This document shows, piece after piece, positions 28,650 through 39,331 of a DNA stretch of 64,000 nucleotides. The DNA is taken from NCBI GenBank assembly GCA_030141605.1, contig JAQGDQ010000022.1:62001-126000 (forward strand). The letters run 5' to 3'. This DNA comes from Tubiluchus corallicola (lineage: Eukaryota; Priapulida; Priapulimorpha; Priapulimorphida; Tubiluchidae). How positions within the stretch are numbered: position 1 is the stretch's first letter; each line of letters starts with the position of its first letter. The position numbers and the translations under genes are program-made. Below the pieces are notes generated by a model. The model was given only the letters and a program-made list of their open reading frames with translations, had not been told where the DNA came from and made no database searches.

Positions 28650-30032
28650 CTGTTCCATTCGCACCAACAACAACAATGAACCAATAGCGACAGCACTGGC
28701 AGCAGCGGTTGTGGCAGCACACATTAGTGAGCGACGGCAATGAAGTACTGCCTTTTATTAGATCACAACTTTTAAAGTTAGGTTATAGTCCAATGTTGTA
28801 AATGTTTTTCCTGTGACACATTGTTCGCGCATGTAGTACCATTGTTTAATTAGAAAACGAAGCATTATATATTGGTGTATCTTTTTTGCAGTGATTCGCC
28901 CAAATATTATTTAGTATCATTTACAAAATTTTCTCTGTCATGGCAGATGTAGTTGCAAAGTGACTACTGTCAAGACTACAACAGTAGCGCAGTAAATGAA
29001 TTTACACATTTACACAATAAAGAACGTTAGCTGTCAGAGGAAAAAACGCTGGCTTACGTTTCAACGAAAACTCTAGAGGATCAGCCTCATTTTACTGACA
29101 AAAATAAAAGCATTTCGTCTAAAAATGATTTCAAAGTTGCTAGTAGCATTTGTATTTTGACGTTGTTGCATTACTTTTTGTTTGCACATTAGCAAAGTCA
29201 TCAATATTAATGTTCGTAATGGGTTTGACGATAATTTTTCATGCTGCCATGGCATTTTGCTGCTTTTATTATTGTTATTGCATATAACCCTTTAAACAGC
29301 GCTGCTTCCAGGTGATACTACGTGGAATATGCGCTCATTATTGATGACTGGTGAATTGTGTTGTGTTTAGATGGACAGCATAGTCACGGGTTCTACTTGG
29401 AACAGTGGAAAAAACAACAACAGCGACAACAGTTTAATAGTTTTCTCAGATAGCGCTATCTGGGTATTTATTAACAATCATTTTTAATTATAGTAAGTCT
29501 TCTTTGAATATTCAATGTAAAATATTCAGTGTGTTGTACTAAAACTAGGCATATTTTAAGATAAAAATTCAAATTTCAAATTTACCGCTGTGCTCACGCA
29601 TGAGCTGTCGAACGTACGTAGTTCGTCAGAGACTAACACATCTGAACTGAGAGATACAGTACCTGTTTTACTGTAATGCGCTTCCGAAATGCAAGCGTTA
29701 GTGCCCGTCTAACCAGGAACGGGCGAAATGCATGTAACAGCGAAGAACTAATGGCGCGAACGCGTGTTTGTGTAGTAATAATTCTTTCACTTTTGAAAAA
29801 ATAGTGTGTTCCCTTTCAATATTTTAAAGAGCAGATTGTTTTGACCTACAGTTTAAGATTGGGTCCGGTTTTGCGTGAGTACAACAGTATGAAGCAACTT
29901 TTTTAAATAAACGCTTGCAAGTAAAGTCAGATTTACAATTATAGCATCTGAAATAAATTTTTATTTCAAATTGTGTGACAGCGCCAAGTTGCAGCCAACG
30001 TTTTTTATTCATAAGCTTGCTACCTTTAAAGG

Positions 30033-30254
30033 CCCGTTTACACTATCGGCGTTCACGATGATTCGACGGGAAAATGGATGGCTGACACGCTTTCCTGATG
30101 CGTGATACCGATGAAATTCGGTTGGCATAATTCTTGACTGACATGCTTCCCAGATAAGATTTACCCAATCAAAGGTCCGAATTTTTCATGTGGGCATTGT
30201 ATTTGTTGCAACGTTGTTATTCTATTGGCAAAGACCGATAGTCTAAACATACGG
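30033..30254. mobile_element. MITE-like element with terminal inverted repeats
   Basis: The left end cccgtttacactatcgg (30033-30049) is matched in inverted orientation by ccgatagtctaaacatacgg (30235-30254), with one substitution and a 3-base insertion. The 220-bp interior has no coding capacity. No clear target-site duplication was identified, so the transposon superfamily cannot be assigned. Confidence 0.5.
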
Positions 30255-30296
30255 CACTCATGTGGATACGTGACATCGGTGACTCGGTGACCAGTA

Positions 30297-30484
30297 ATAA
30301 AGTCACAGTAAATAAACTCACAGTCGCGAGAAAAATCCGCAATTCTGGCTAGGAAAAAAGTCGCAATTAATTTTGGCTAGGGTTACGGTTAGGGGTTAGG
30401 GGCTAGAGTTAGGGTTAGGACCATTTCTTTTTTGTGCCTTTTGCCTGTGACTTTTTGCCTGCGACTTTTTTACTGTGACTTTAT
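30297..30484. repeat. Palindromic element centred on telomere-like repeats
   Basis: The outer arms ataaagtcacagtaaa (30297-30312) and tttactgtgactttat (30469-30484) are exact inverse complements. Inside them, variants of a gtcRca-type unit recur (for example gcgactttt and gtgactttt on the right). The centre (30375-30420) is a degenerate ttaggg array. This looks like a foldback-type or MITE-like repeat unit. Confidence 0.6.
30375..30420 (+). repeat. Degenerate interstitial telomere-like (TTAGGG) array
   Basis: The stretch has several variants of gttagg/ttagggg, including agggttagg twice in diverged form. It lies inside the palindromic element at 30297-30484. Confidence 0.7.
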
Positions 30485-31689
30485 CTGTGATTTTTTTACC
30501 TAGACTCCTTTACTCAAGTATTAATTTTCCAATATGCTTAATTATAAATTTGCTAATTTTGCTTAATTATAAATTTGGTTTAAAGAACGATGCGAAAATT
30601 ACGATTTTATTTTTATTACTTTGATATTATAAGTAAAAATGTCTGGAGAAACCTTGGTGGTGTTACTGCCTACTAACATTTGGCACTGCAAAATTCAATT
30701 TAAACTTTAGCAGTGTTAACTAAACCTATAAAAACCGATTTTTCGTTCACTAATGCTCTGCTCTTCTGCGCTTATTGCGACTCAGTCGTGCAATGTTATT
30801 GAACGTTCCCATTCAACTGCAGTTGTTTGACTTGTCCGAGTATCAAAAGTTAGTTCTTTGCTTTAACTTAAAATTAGCGCTTGGAAATGAATTCTGCCAG
30901 ACTGTTCAAACTTTGACTGCCCAGCATCAATCAATCTGCCGTTGACGTGTTGTGATTCGAGTTACTTTAATGGTAACATAATTATCTCGGCTGTCAAAAG
31001 ACTCGAAACTGAAAAGCCTAATTGAAAGCAGCAGAGAGCGTACTCCTCAGCCTGCTGTCATAGCGCAATTTACATTCCCCGCTACCTGATTTCGCGGTGT
31101 TTTTTTACAAGAAGTTCTTGGTCCATTCTTTCTTCCTCTTAAGATCTTTAATTTAATATACGACCAGACGAGAAAATCATAACCAACCGATATGATCACT
31201 TCATCCAGTATTTTCTATTTTTTCGCCCGTTAAAGCAAGCAAGCGTACACCCTGATGTTGCCTTCATCACATCAATTGTTAATGATGTGTCTGACACTGA
31301 AAGTTAGGGAGGCAGCGAAGAAAGAAACAGTAATGCATCACAAGTCGAAAGTCAATGGTTACCATCCAATAGTCAATGTTCCAAAACTCACAAGGGTCTA
31401 TTGCAAAGGTTGACTTTATGGTATCTATGATCTCAGAAATAAGTCACAACTTGAATGTATGAATGGGTACGAAGATGAACGGGCCCGCCTGGCTTCTAGA
31501 CCTTTCTTTCGATTTTACAGGAAGTAAAAAAGAAAACGAATTTAGCACGCTTCCGTGTGGACATTTCTCAAAATACTCGATTTGAATACTGTGAGCTGCT
31601 ACTTCAGCCTATTTCTGACAACACAAACTCATACAGCAATTGTAACTTACTATTAATGCTCATATCTCTGACATTTGACACCATTTTTT

Positions 31690-31791
31690 TCTTATCAGGC
31701 AAAAACAGAAATAGTTTACCGACTGACTGCTGCACTGTGCCGTCCACACTTTTCTTGTGCACTTTTAAAATTCAGTTCGAGTTCAATTTTT
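31690..31791 (+). pseudogene. Possible LINE reverse-transcriptase C-terminal relic
   Basis: One frame reads NSLPTDCCTVPSTLFLCTFK, matching the usual LINE tail pattern NSLP.....a.S...FK. The Trp expected before NSLP is replaced by Arg. The upstream part is not recognisable, so chance resemblance remains possible. Confidence 0.3.
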
Positions 31792-32057
31792 GAATTTCTA
31801 AATTTTAAACCATGTTTTGTTTCCTGGTTGATATTGTTTCTACACGGTTAGTTTTTAGGTGCTTGTGTAACAACTTTCTATTACTTTTTGAGTGGTTCTG
31901 CTATATTTCCGCAAAACTGATGTTAAAATTTAAAAAGGTACTCAAAATCGAAAATATTATTATATTTGTTTGCTCAGATACATGCACAGCGTGTGTGCAA
32001 AACATTAAAATTTTAACTCATGTCTTCTTCAATAGAGGGACTTTAATATTACGTAAA

Positions 32058-32080
32058 AGGCGTCTATTGACCAGACGCCT
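32058..32080. repeat. Perfect 8-bp hairpin with a 7-base loop
   Basis: aggcgtct and agacgcct flank attgacc. The geometry resembles an RNA stem-loop, but no RNA family is recognised. Confidence 0.65.
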
Positions 32081-32708
32081 CAATCAAAATTGTCCTTGCG
32101 TAACCGAAGTGGGTTAGCGTGCAGCTCGTTAATTCTTTACTGAGAGTGATAAAGTTGATCAAAATACGTATACAATTCTGTATCTTTCCCAGTTTGAACA
32201 ATGAACACACAATGAAATAATTGGCTAGGGTAGCATTTTTTTATGAGTGACCGTTCGATACTAAAGCGGTATCGCTTTCCAGCAATACCGTTGGTTGAAA
32301 ACTGTTGATACTTTCTGTCCACTCTCCTGGACGTCTTAATCATGATGAGCGCACGGGAAAAGAGGTTGACATCCTTAAAAGGTTCCGACACCTTTTATTA
32401 AAAGCCGTCTGTCAAATATCATCGACTCCTGGTTTTGTTGTAATACTTCCCAGTGACATTTCACCAATTTTCTTTCTTAATCGATCTGTGGCAGCAACTA
32501 AAAGGACTTCAAAACTGTTTTCTTATCGTTGTTATTTATTGCTTTAATAAAAATCTCGATGCAGATTAGATAATGTTTTCTCTGTCAAATACATGCGCTT
32601 TGGATTTCACCGAATTTCTATTCCTATGGACCTGATTACATTAGCTGTAATATAGGCATTGTAATGGTTAGATACTACGGCCTATCATTGAACATACATT
32701 CATAACAT

Positions 32709-32822
32709 TTTCGTCGCTCTCATCATCATCGTTCGTGATTTTCGCTATCACCATTATTGTCGTCATCACCAACATCAGTGTCATCCGCTTTGTCGTCATC
32801 ATCAGCATTATTAGTGCCATAA
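32709..32822 (+). repeat. Degenerate (ATC)n trinucleotide repeat
   Basis: Imperfect tcatca/gtcatc units lie on the outer flank of the BEL/Pao element. The open frames crossing it are low-complexity shadows. Confidence 0.7.
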
Positions 32823-33372
32823 CTGCCATGTGTTGTAAAGTTTTAGATCCGATACATAGAAAGAAACTCATCTTTATATATAGAAATTTGCAAGCTATAT
32901 TCTTTATTGTGTACAGGAAGACCGTAAGTGTGCCGTAAACTAAAACTAAACATATCTTTCTAGGAAATATCTAGGAAATTGGCCTAGTTAAAGGCCTGAA
33001 CTGTATTGAAGCCCATATGAATAAAGCGGAACTTAAATTCTCGACACTCCCGACAAACAAAAAAGTTTACATAATTTGCAATTAAGCAGATAAGTACGTT
33101 CATTTCACTGAAACGTCACAACAAAATTACTGTACTTCAGTAAGATGGCAGCGTAGTCACTCTCGCTACGTAATCACAACTTAATACTTTAGCAGTATGT
33201 AAAGATTTCACATAGCAAATTGTTAAATCAAAACGAAAATATCGTGATAGCAAAACAATATTGGTTAAACAAACACACAAATTTGCAAATTTAAAACAAC
33301 GAAAGGACTGAATGAAACAGATTTTCTGTAGGATTTCATAATGTTTCTGATTTTAAAGTCCATTAACGTTGT
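32823..33372. other. Flank of the BEL/Pao element, 3' side
   Basis: The 3' LTR would be expected here, left of the integrase stop on the minus strand. No segment resembling the sequence beyond 38745 was found, so no LTR is called. Confidence 0.4.
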
Positions 33373-34148
33373 TTAAGATTTAGCTTCCTCTGCTGCAATT
33401 CTCGAAATTCGTTTAGCGGCAGTGATGGCGGCAGCTCTGGTCGATGTGGGTCGAATAGCCGGATGAGCGGAATCAGCTGCACCTTGGTTTTTTCCGTTTT
33501 CTTCAGTGTCGGTGTTGTGAACAGAATCATCATCCAACTCCAGAGGAAACAAGAAATTTAAAGGACGAACTCGTTCACTATTCTTCTTTTGATTTCCTCT
33601 CACCAGTACTTTGGCGGCTCGAATATTGCCATCTTGGCTACGAATGAGCTCTGTGATACGGCCCAATTTCCACTGGCTTCTGGGAATATCCATATCTTGC
33701 ACAACAACGACGTCATTGATGCAGGGCAGATAATGTGAGGCGACGTGTTTTTGTTTCACAGACGACTGGTAGCGTTCTCGTAAGCTCAATATAGTCTCTT
33801 TGGCAAATCGTCCAAAATGCGTCCAACTGCTTCGGGCCTGTCTTCCAATGTGTAAGTAAGGTTTGTGCAGAAGACGGAGGCTCTGCTTGGTAGGTAGGGT
33901 CAAGGTCAAAGATCGACTCAATAGATGTTGTGTCGATTATGTTGAATGAAAGAGTGTTGAGGAAATGATTAGGTGTGATAACTGTGAATGAATGAATGCT
34001 AGAATCAACGTAAGTGAGGGGGCGACTATTAAGAATATTTTCCACCTCAACCAGAAGGATATTAAGTTGGCATTCATATAAGGGTTTGCAGCCAATAGTC
34101 TTTTTCAGGCAGCGTTTTACATTACTAACGAGAATTTCGTAAAAGCCG
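33373..34148 (-). pseudogene. BEL/Pao integrase C-terminal end with DUF5641-type domain
   Basis: VENILNSRPLTYV ends the catalytic core. After a frame change the stretch holds LRERYQ, DMDIPRSQWKLGRITEL and DGNIRAAKVLVR, the DUF5641 pattern at the C-terminus of BEL integrases. It closes with an Ala/Lys-rich tail and a stop at 33373. Confidence 0.88.
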
Positions 34149-34646
34149 CTAATCCAGGGACTCGGGAGAATAATGAATTGTCAGGTGATTGCTGCTTGCC
34201 CCAGAAAATTTTGAACTTGGGTAGACATAACTATTGCATAAAGAATGCGACTGCTTTGCAAGATGAAAGTGGCTAGTATTGTCACTAATGATTGTTTTTG
34301 GTGTTCCGCGACGGGCAATGAAACATCGTAAAGCCAAAATCAGTAAAGCCATCCATTTTGCGACGTACAGTACAATGATTGAGCACTTTTTTGACAAGAG
34401 CTCTGCCTGCCGGAATCCAATAGTTTTGCCGCAGTAAAGCACGGGTTTGAGCAGTTCCGACATGCAGTTCGGCAGAATCTGTTTTACTAACAATTTAGTG
34501 AAATAACTGTTTTTGGGCAATAATATAGGTAAATTTTCACCTTGTGTTGGACAGATTTGCTTCACTCTACTCAAGCAACGGATTAGACCCTGTCGTCCTA
34601 CAACGTTCACAATTCGCGCAGTGACGGATGCAAAGAGTTGAAACAA
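34149..34646 (-). pseudogene. BEL/Pao integrase, zinc-binding and core remnants
   Basis: RFIARRG-like CFIARRGTPKTIISDN gives the second catalytic aspartate region. The segment that should hold the zinc-binding His/Cys motif and the first catalytic aspartate is shortened and unreadable. The final frame breaks before the conserved FYE...VKRCLKKT segment, which is found in another frame around 34080-34140. Confidence 0.8.
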
Positions 34647-34957
34647 CCGTCTGACAGGAAGTACTCTTCATGTTGAATATATTTTATCCACTCTAGACGC
34701 GCGTGATAAACTTCAGCAGCCGTAAGGGCTCCCGCTGCAGGTGATCCATGCATCCACCTATCTATTGCTCGATAGAGCCAGCATTTTGCGTTTATTAGCC
34801 GAGTAAGAGACGAAAATCTGTTTATATCAAAAACTGAGAACTCATGTACTGTATGTTGTACAGTTTGTACCAAGCAGCTCGTTTCAAAAAGCACTGAGCT
34901 TCCGTGTTTTACTTCTTTATTTATTTGTTCGAGCTTTTCAGACATCAATGTAGGCAT
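34607..34957 (-). pseudogene. BEL/Pao region between RNase H and integrase
   Basis: It contains DINRFSSLTRLINAKCWLYR and a later EWIKYIQHEEYF, the usual spacer of BEL polyproteins (RFSS..RL......R.......A...WI...Q...F). It overlaps the integrase frame at its end. Confidence 0.75.
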
Positions 34958-35696
34958 CCACGAAATTTGTAGCTCGTACGCCTATTAGTAGCTCTAAAAG
35001 TTCGACGTGTGGAATACTTGTGTTAGGTGGTGCTGTGCGTGCCTTTGAGAATATAAGATGAGTAGTGCATTTGCCATCATAGCATTGTCTAAGATAGATG
35101 ATGGCACAGTACGCATTCTGAGAGCCATCTATAAAACAGATGAGTTGAATCTCATTCGAAGAATGACAATGCATTTGAATAACGCATCTAGGGACGTTTA
35201 TAAGCAAAATCAGTCTAAGAGATTCAACAAGTTCTAACCAGGTGGCGCGATGAATATCATCTATAACAGTGTCCCAATCATATTTTTCTCGCCACAGAGA
35301 ATTAATAAACAATTTAGCACCTATTACAAGGGCGCTTACAAGACCAAGGGGGTCAAATATTTTTGCGACTGCTTGAACAATTTTCCACTTAGTAGTTGCT
35401 TCAGTGAAACAAGTAAAGTCAATACGAGCAATAGATGCCGTATCATTAATTATATCCCAACTGAGGCCTAATAACTTGGCATAATTTGCTAACACTTGTT
35501 CTTTTTCTGGTAAGGATTCAATGAACTCATTTGAGTTAGAAGACCATTCTCTTAAGTTAAAACCTGCTGTTGAGAACAGGGTTTTTGCATCGTCATAGAA
35601 AACTAAGGCTTCCCCAAAAGTGGCCACCCCTGTAATTAGGTTGTCGACATACATGTCCCTCATAATGTTTTCAACTATGGGGTATGTCTGTCCCAT
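34938..35696 (-). pseudogene. BEL/Pao reverse transcriptase C-terminal part and RNase H-like region
   Basis: The longest intact frame of the element (252 codons). It begins with the catalytic box MYVDNLITG, where the second position of the usual YVDD pair is Asn. It continues through FNLREWSSNS, FDPLGLVSALVI (Pao peptidase-like/connection region) and an RNase H start CFIDGSQNAYCA, then VELLELLIGVR. Confidence 0.9.
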
Positions 35697-36274
35697 TGAT
35701 CGAAGGTGGTGATTAATTGTGCCAGAAAGAAGAAACGGAGAGGAAATAAGGCCAAAGGGGGACCTTGTAAAGCGAAATCTTGAAGATTTTTACCTAAGAC
35801 ATGTGGTTAATCCATAGGAAGCGAGTGATGTCCCTGTCTTCTTCATGTAGCCCGACGTGCAAAAAAGCTATTGCAATGGGATGCAATCTAAAACGAAGCA
35901 GTATGCCACATAAATCTGGCAGAAGAACAGGACCACGAAGAAGACATTGATTTAATGACACTGCAGTGGGGATTGCCTTTGCAGATCCGTCAAACACTAC
36001 TCGGACTTGGGAAGTAGCTCGTTCTGGCTTGATCGCAGCATGGTGTGGGATGTAGTGATGTAGGGCCCTGAATAATATCTGGGGTGACGAGTTCAATTAT
36101 TCCCTTAGCATGCTGATCGCGTATCACTTTGTCATACTGGGCCAGTGAGTCGGGCAGAGAACTAAGTTTTCTAAGACAAGATTTGAGATGCCCGAGTGCA
36201 AGATTAAAGTTATCAGGTAAAGGAGGATGATTTGTTTTCCAGAGCCAGGAAACATAATATCTATTACCACGAAA
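35697..36274 (-). pseudogene. BEL/Pao reverse transcriptase, N-terminal half
   Basis: The N-terminal approach (RYYVSWLWK), the YIPHHAAI block, RVVFDGSAK and SLNQCLLRGP are all recognisable. At about 35860-35870 the tract HPIAI runs directly into AFLHVGL, with the residues between them missing. That removes the catalytic aspartate of motif A, so the enzyme could not work even without the frameshifts. The motif B region (SPFGLISSPFLL) is in another frame near 35740. Confidence 0.85.
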
Positions 36275-36865
36275 TTAAATTGAGCTACTGAAGTTTTGTT
36301 GGGCCGTTTCATCAGGTGAATGACTTGGACAGTCCGTTATGCCCAACGTGTTTAGGTCCCAGAATCGCCCTATAGAAAAGACGTGATCAGGTTTATGTTT
36401 CCAATTCTCCGGTAAAGCATCCTCCATACAAGAGAGATAAGTTTTGCCAGAAGGAGTGAACAAAGGGTCACAGAGCAGCCCTAAACCGTTTGTAGTAACG
36501 CCAGGCTGTATACACGAGAGAGGTTTCTTCATGCTCAAAACTAAGACTGCATGAAGCCGTAGTATTTATTCTCCCACCAACTATTTTTCCCACTATGGAA
36601 TCAATCAGGTACAGTCCTGGGAAGATGTGATACTTATCACACAGAAGTGAAAGATAGTAGTCATTGCCAATCAAAAACTGGTTCTGCCTGCCCAATGCCT
36701 ACAATAGACGTGACGGGCGTATGATGATGATGATGATGTTTCAGATTCTCCATCTTGGTCTGAATCTGCAAGATCAGAAAAACTATCCAGTCGACAACGA
36801 ACTTTTGCAGGTAAGGGTGGCTGGGTAGTAGTAGGTGCAATTTCTGGTATAATTCGCACATTCAT
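36275..36865 (-). pseudogene. BEL/Pao protease C-terminal half and linker to reverse transcriptase
   Basis: LIGNDYYLSLL followed by GLYLIDSIVGKIVGG matches the second half of BEL proteases (LIG.DYY). A second segment holds FWDLNTLGI, the conserved linker before the reverse transcriptase. The pieces lie in different frames. A CAT/ATG trinucleotide run at about 36720-36740 expands the region between them. Confidence 0.8.
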
Positions 36866-36984
36866 TTTAAGTATCTTTGAGCTATCTTTACTAAAAACAT
36901 TAATTGCACCTCCATAGCATTCGATCTTACTAATTGACTGATTCGCAAAGGTGGCTATATTAACAGTTTCAGGGTCTGTTAACG

Positions 36985-37418
36985 GTTATTCGAGTTCACG
37001 ATTAACCAGTTGCAAGGTTATATAGCTTGATTGCGCACCAGTGTCCAGGTACGCTCGTACAGAAACCTTTTCTAAAGTTCGAAACAGAGCAAGGTTTTCG
37101 TTTATCAGATTCACTAGGGGCGCGACTAATGCATACTTCAGCTGTCTGCATAATCACCCGTTCATTAGCAGAAAAAAGACCAGGCCTGGGGTGATTCGAG
37201 TGCAAAGCAGCTGTTTCTTCAGTTTTTTGTTCAGTTTGATCTACGTCTGGAAACTGCTGATGACAAAGACTACTGTAATGTTTCTTTTTGCAAAAACGAC
37301 AGAGAGCTAAAGAAGGGCAAACAGAAATTATATGATTGCGACCTAAGCAGTTGAAGCAGCGGTCCTCTTTTTCTGTACTACCTATTTTTTGTCTTTTACA
37401 GTAGTAAATTCTGTGCAA
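36985..37418 (-). pseudogene. BEL/Pao zinc knuckles and aspartic protease active site
   Basis: CFNCLGRNHIISVC and CRFCKKKHYSSLC are two more Cys/His knuckles. Downstream, at about 37070-37000, a different frame carries DTGAQSSYI, the aspartic protease catalytic motif. The knuckle frame and the protease frame overlap out of register, showing a frameshift between them. Confidence 0.85.
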
Positions 37419-37900
37419 CCCGAGGGCTTATGTTTACCTTTGCAATGAAAACAGTTGCTTTCTCGACCGTTTAAGTTTTTATCTCGAGCGTCATCTGGCT
37501 TCTGTTTTGATTTAGAAACAGACTGAACAGGTACGAACTCTGAACTTTCCAAAACGCTTTCAGATCGAAGGGTGGGTAGTTTACCGCGCCACTGAGTTGG
37601 AGTATTAGACGCATGCGTAGATAGCGCCTCGGTTTCAACAGCCTCTAGCATAAGAATATACCGACTAAGACGTTTCCTTAATTCGGCAACAGTCCAAGGG
37701 GTGGTTCCATCTAATGACGCGCGCATAGCTTGTAACACAGAGCGTGGGAGTTTTTGTACTATTAACGGTACAAGTATAAGGGTGTTCACTGTTTGGCCTA
37801 GCGCCTCGAGGCTGCGCAAATGTAGTTCTAAGTTATTATAAAATTTTCGTAAATTTTTTGCGCCCTCCCCAGCTAGTTCTAAATGTGTAAGTTTTCGGTA
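37382..37900 (-). pseudogene. BEL/Pao gag, C-terminal segment with first zinc knuckle
   Basis: The segment contains the LRSLEALGQ block and the LPRSVLQAMR block usual after the gag core, then CFHCKGKHKPSGC, a Cys-x2-Cys-x3-His-x4-Cys knuckle. A frame change follows at about 37400. Confidence 0.8.
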
Positions 37901-38493
37901 ATGTTGAAACGTGATTCAAGAATGTCAAGCGTTACTTGGTAGTTATCGTTATTGACTGCATAATCTTGAATAGCTTTCAAGGCTGAGCCAGTTAGCCTAG
38001 ATTTCAAGTATTGGAATTTGTGACCATTAGCCAAAGCAGTGCGATCGTGTATTGTATGCTTAAAAGCGTCAAAAAAATCTTTCCAGTTTACAATCTCCCC
38101 TGAAAAAACTGGTAATTCAAAACGGGGCAGTTTTACATTAGATAAACTTTGACTGGCAGTAGAATGCAAATGTGACTGAATTGGAACGGGAGTAGTAGCT
38201 CTATCAAAGGTTGAGTTTAACTGAGTTTGAGTGGGAGTAGCGGCAGCGGCACCTTGAAGAGGGGGTGTTAAAGGAGGAGGCATCGAAGGAGGAGGAAGAG
38301 GAGTATTGGCTCTCGTGGGAAGTGGACTGGAAGGTCTTGTATAGGTAGCAGAAGAATACTGAAGCACATGTTCATTAAGAGCATAAGTGAGTTCACTTAC
38401 AATTCCCGCATGACGATCAGTTTCTTGAATACAGTCAGTCGCACTATCCGTCTCGTCCTTTACCCAAAATGCTTCAATTAGCTTTTCCGTCAT
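37879..38493 (-). pseudogene. BEL/Pao gag, central DUF1759-type segment
   Basis: A Pro/Thr-rich linker is followed by KLPRFELPVFSGEIVNWKDF and a stretch ending in an ALKAIQDY...LESRFN pattern, the hallmark of the BEL/Pao gag core. Stops appear right after the SRFN motif because of a frameshift near 37898. Confidence 0.85.
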
Positions 38494-38498
38494 CTCTT

Positions 38499-38744
38499 CT
38501 AGCTTTGACAGCGTGTTTGTAATCTGCTCTTGGCGCTCCCAACTCTTCGTAGAAATGGCGCTGTGTCTTGCTCGATGGTTTCTTTCTCTGTGTCAAGTAG
38601 AATGTTAGCAACATTTACATCCTCAATAAGGCTGTCAAGTGCTTGATGACGTAAGGCTTCCTTGCTGCGTAGGATCTTTTGCCTTCTTGGACTTATTGCT
38701 AGGCATTCCTGAAGACCAAACGTAGGTGAACGTCCGTACAACAC
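38499..38744 (-). pseudogene. BEL/Pao gag, N-terminal segment
   Basis: The first open segment after the leader is rich in basic and Leu residues (RRQKILRSKEALRHQALDS), typical of BEL gag N-termini. The frame is lost near 38540-38600; the next segment continues in another frame without a clear gap in homology. Confidence 0.65.
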
Positions 38745-39167
38745 ATTGAGTTGATGTAAATAAATTCAGATGTAGGTTTTCTGTTCAGATGGTAGACATC
38801 TTGGATGCAGCAGACAAGTTCCCAATGTAGATCGGTTTAGCAACTTATAAACGCAGGTTTCTTTTACGTTACTGCGTATAGCTAGTTCAGCAAATAAAAC
38901 ATAAATCTATAACCACTGTTCGCCTTTCTAACTAAATAGTTTCCTTTGCGTCATCATTTTTTATTATATTTTTTTGTAAATTTTCGTAGCTTTCAAAAGT
39001 GCATGATATGTAGTATTTCTTATGATTTTTAGTGCAAATTTCTAACTTTTATATAGCATTTTTATGTGCTGAAATAAACTTTAAATAAATATATCGGACA
39101 CAACATTTCGGTAAATGTAAGCGCTCACGAAATTGCTCAATGAAGAAAAAACAATGATGGTAAAAAA

Positions 39168-39331
39168 GACAACCTGAATGGGTGATGATAATGATATTGA
39201 CGATGGTAACGATAATGATGACGACGTGATGATAGTGACAATGGTTGTGATGATATAGTGTAATGACAATGATCGCCGTGACGGTGATAATAATGAAGTT
39301 GTTAATGACCACGGCAATGACGATCCAATGA
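39168..39331 (+). repeat. Degenerate (GAT)n trinucleotide repeat
   Basis: Imperfect gatgat/gacgat units, in reverse orientation to the (ATC)n tract at 32709-32822 on the other side of the BEL/Pao element. Confidence 0.7.

Larger units (their letters stand above)
22753..30027. other. Intergenic DNA with no recognised gene
   Basis: No exon with family resemblance was found on either strand. Locally CpG-richer stretches occur at 23380-23990 (including an ETS-type accggaagt at about 23551) and 25670-25760. Perfect small hairpins lie at 25322-25343 and 28624-28649. The stretch at 28330-28500 is rich in ATTA/TAAT motifs and could be a conserved non-coding element. Confidence 0.5.
33373..38744 (-). 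mobile_element. Degenerate BEL/Pao LTR retrotransposon (internal region)
   Basis: Read on the minus strand, 5.4 kb carries in order a gag with a DUF1759-type core and three zinc knuckles, a retroviral-type aspartic protease, reverse transcriptase, a Pao-type RNase H region, integrase and the DUF5641-type C-terminal domain. This order and the gag, Pao and DUF5641 domains identify BEL/Pao rather than Gypsy or Copia. The coding sequence is split among many frames, and parts of reverse transcriptase and integrase are deleted, so the copy is inactive. No LTRs, primer-binding site or target-site duplication could be recognised at either edge. The element may be truncated or the LTRs too diverged to see by eye. 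It is entirely intergenic. Confidence 0.9.

Noticed and set aside
38745-39100. Possible 5' LTR of the BEL/Pao element
   Set aside because: No matching copy was found at 32.8-33.4 kb and no clear primer-binding site is visible.
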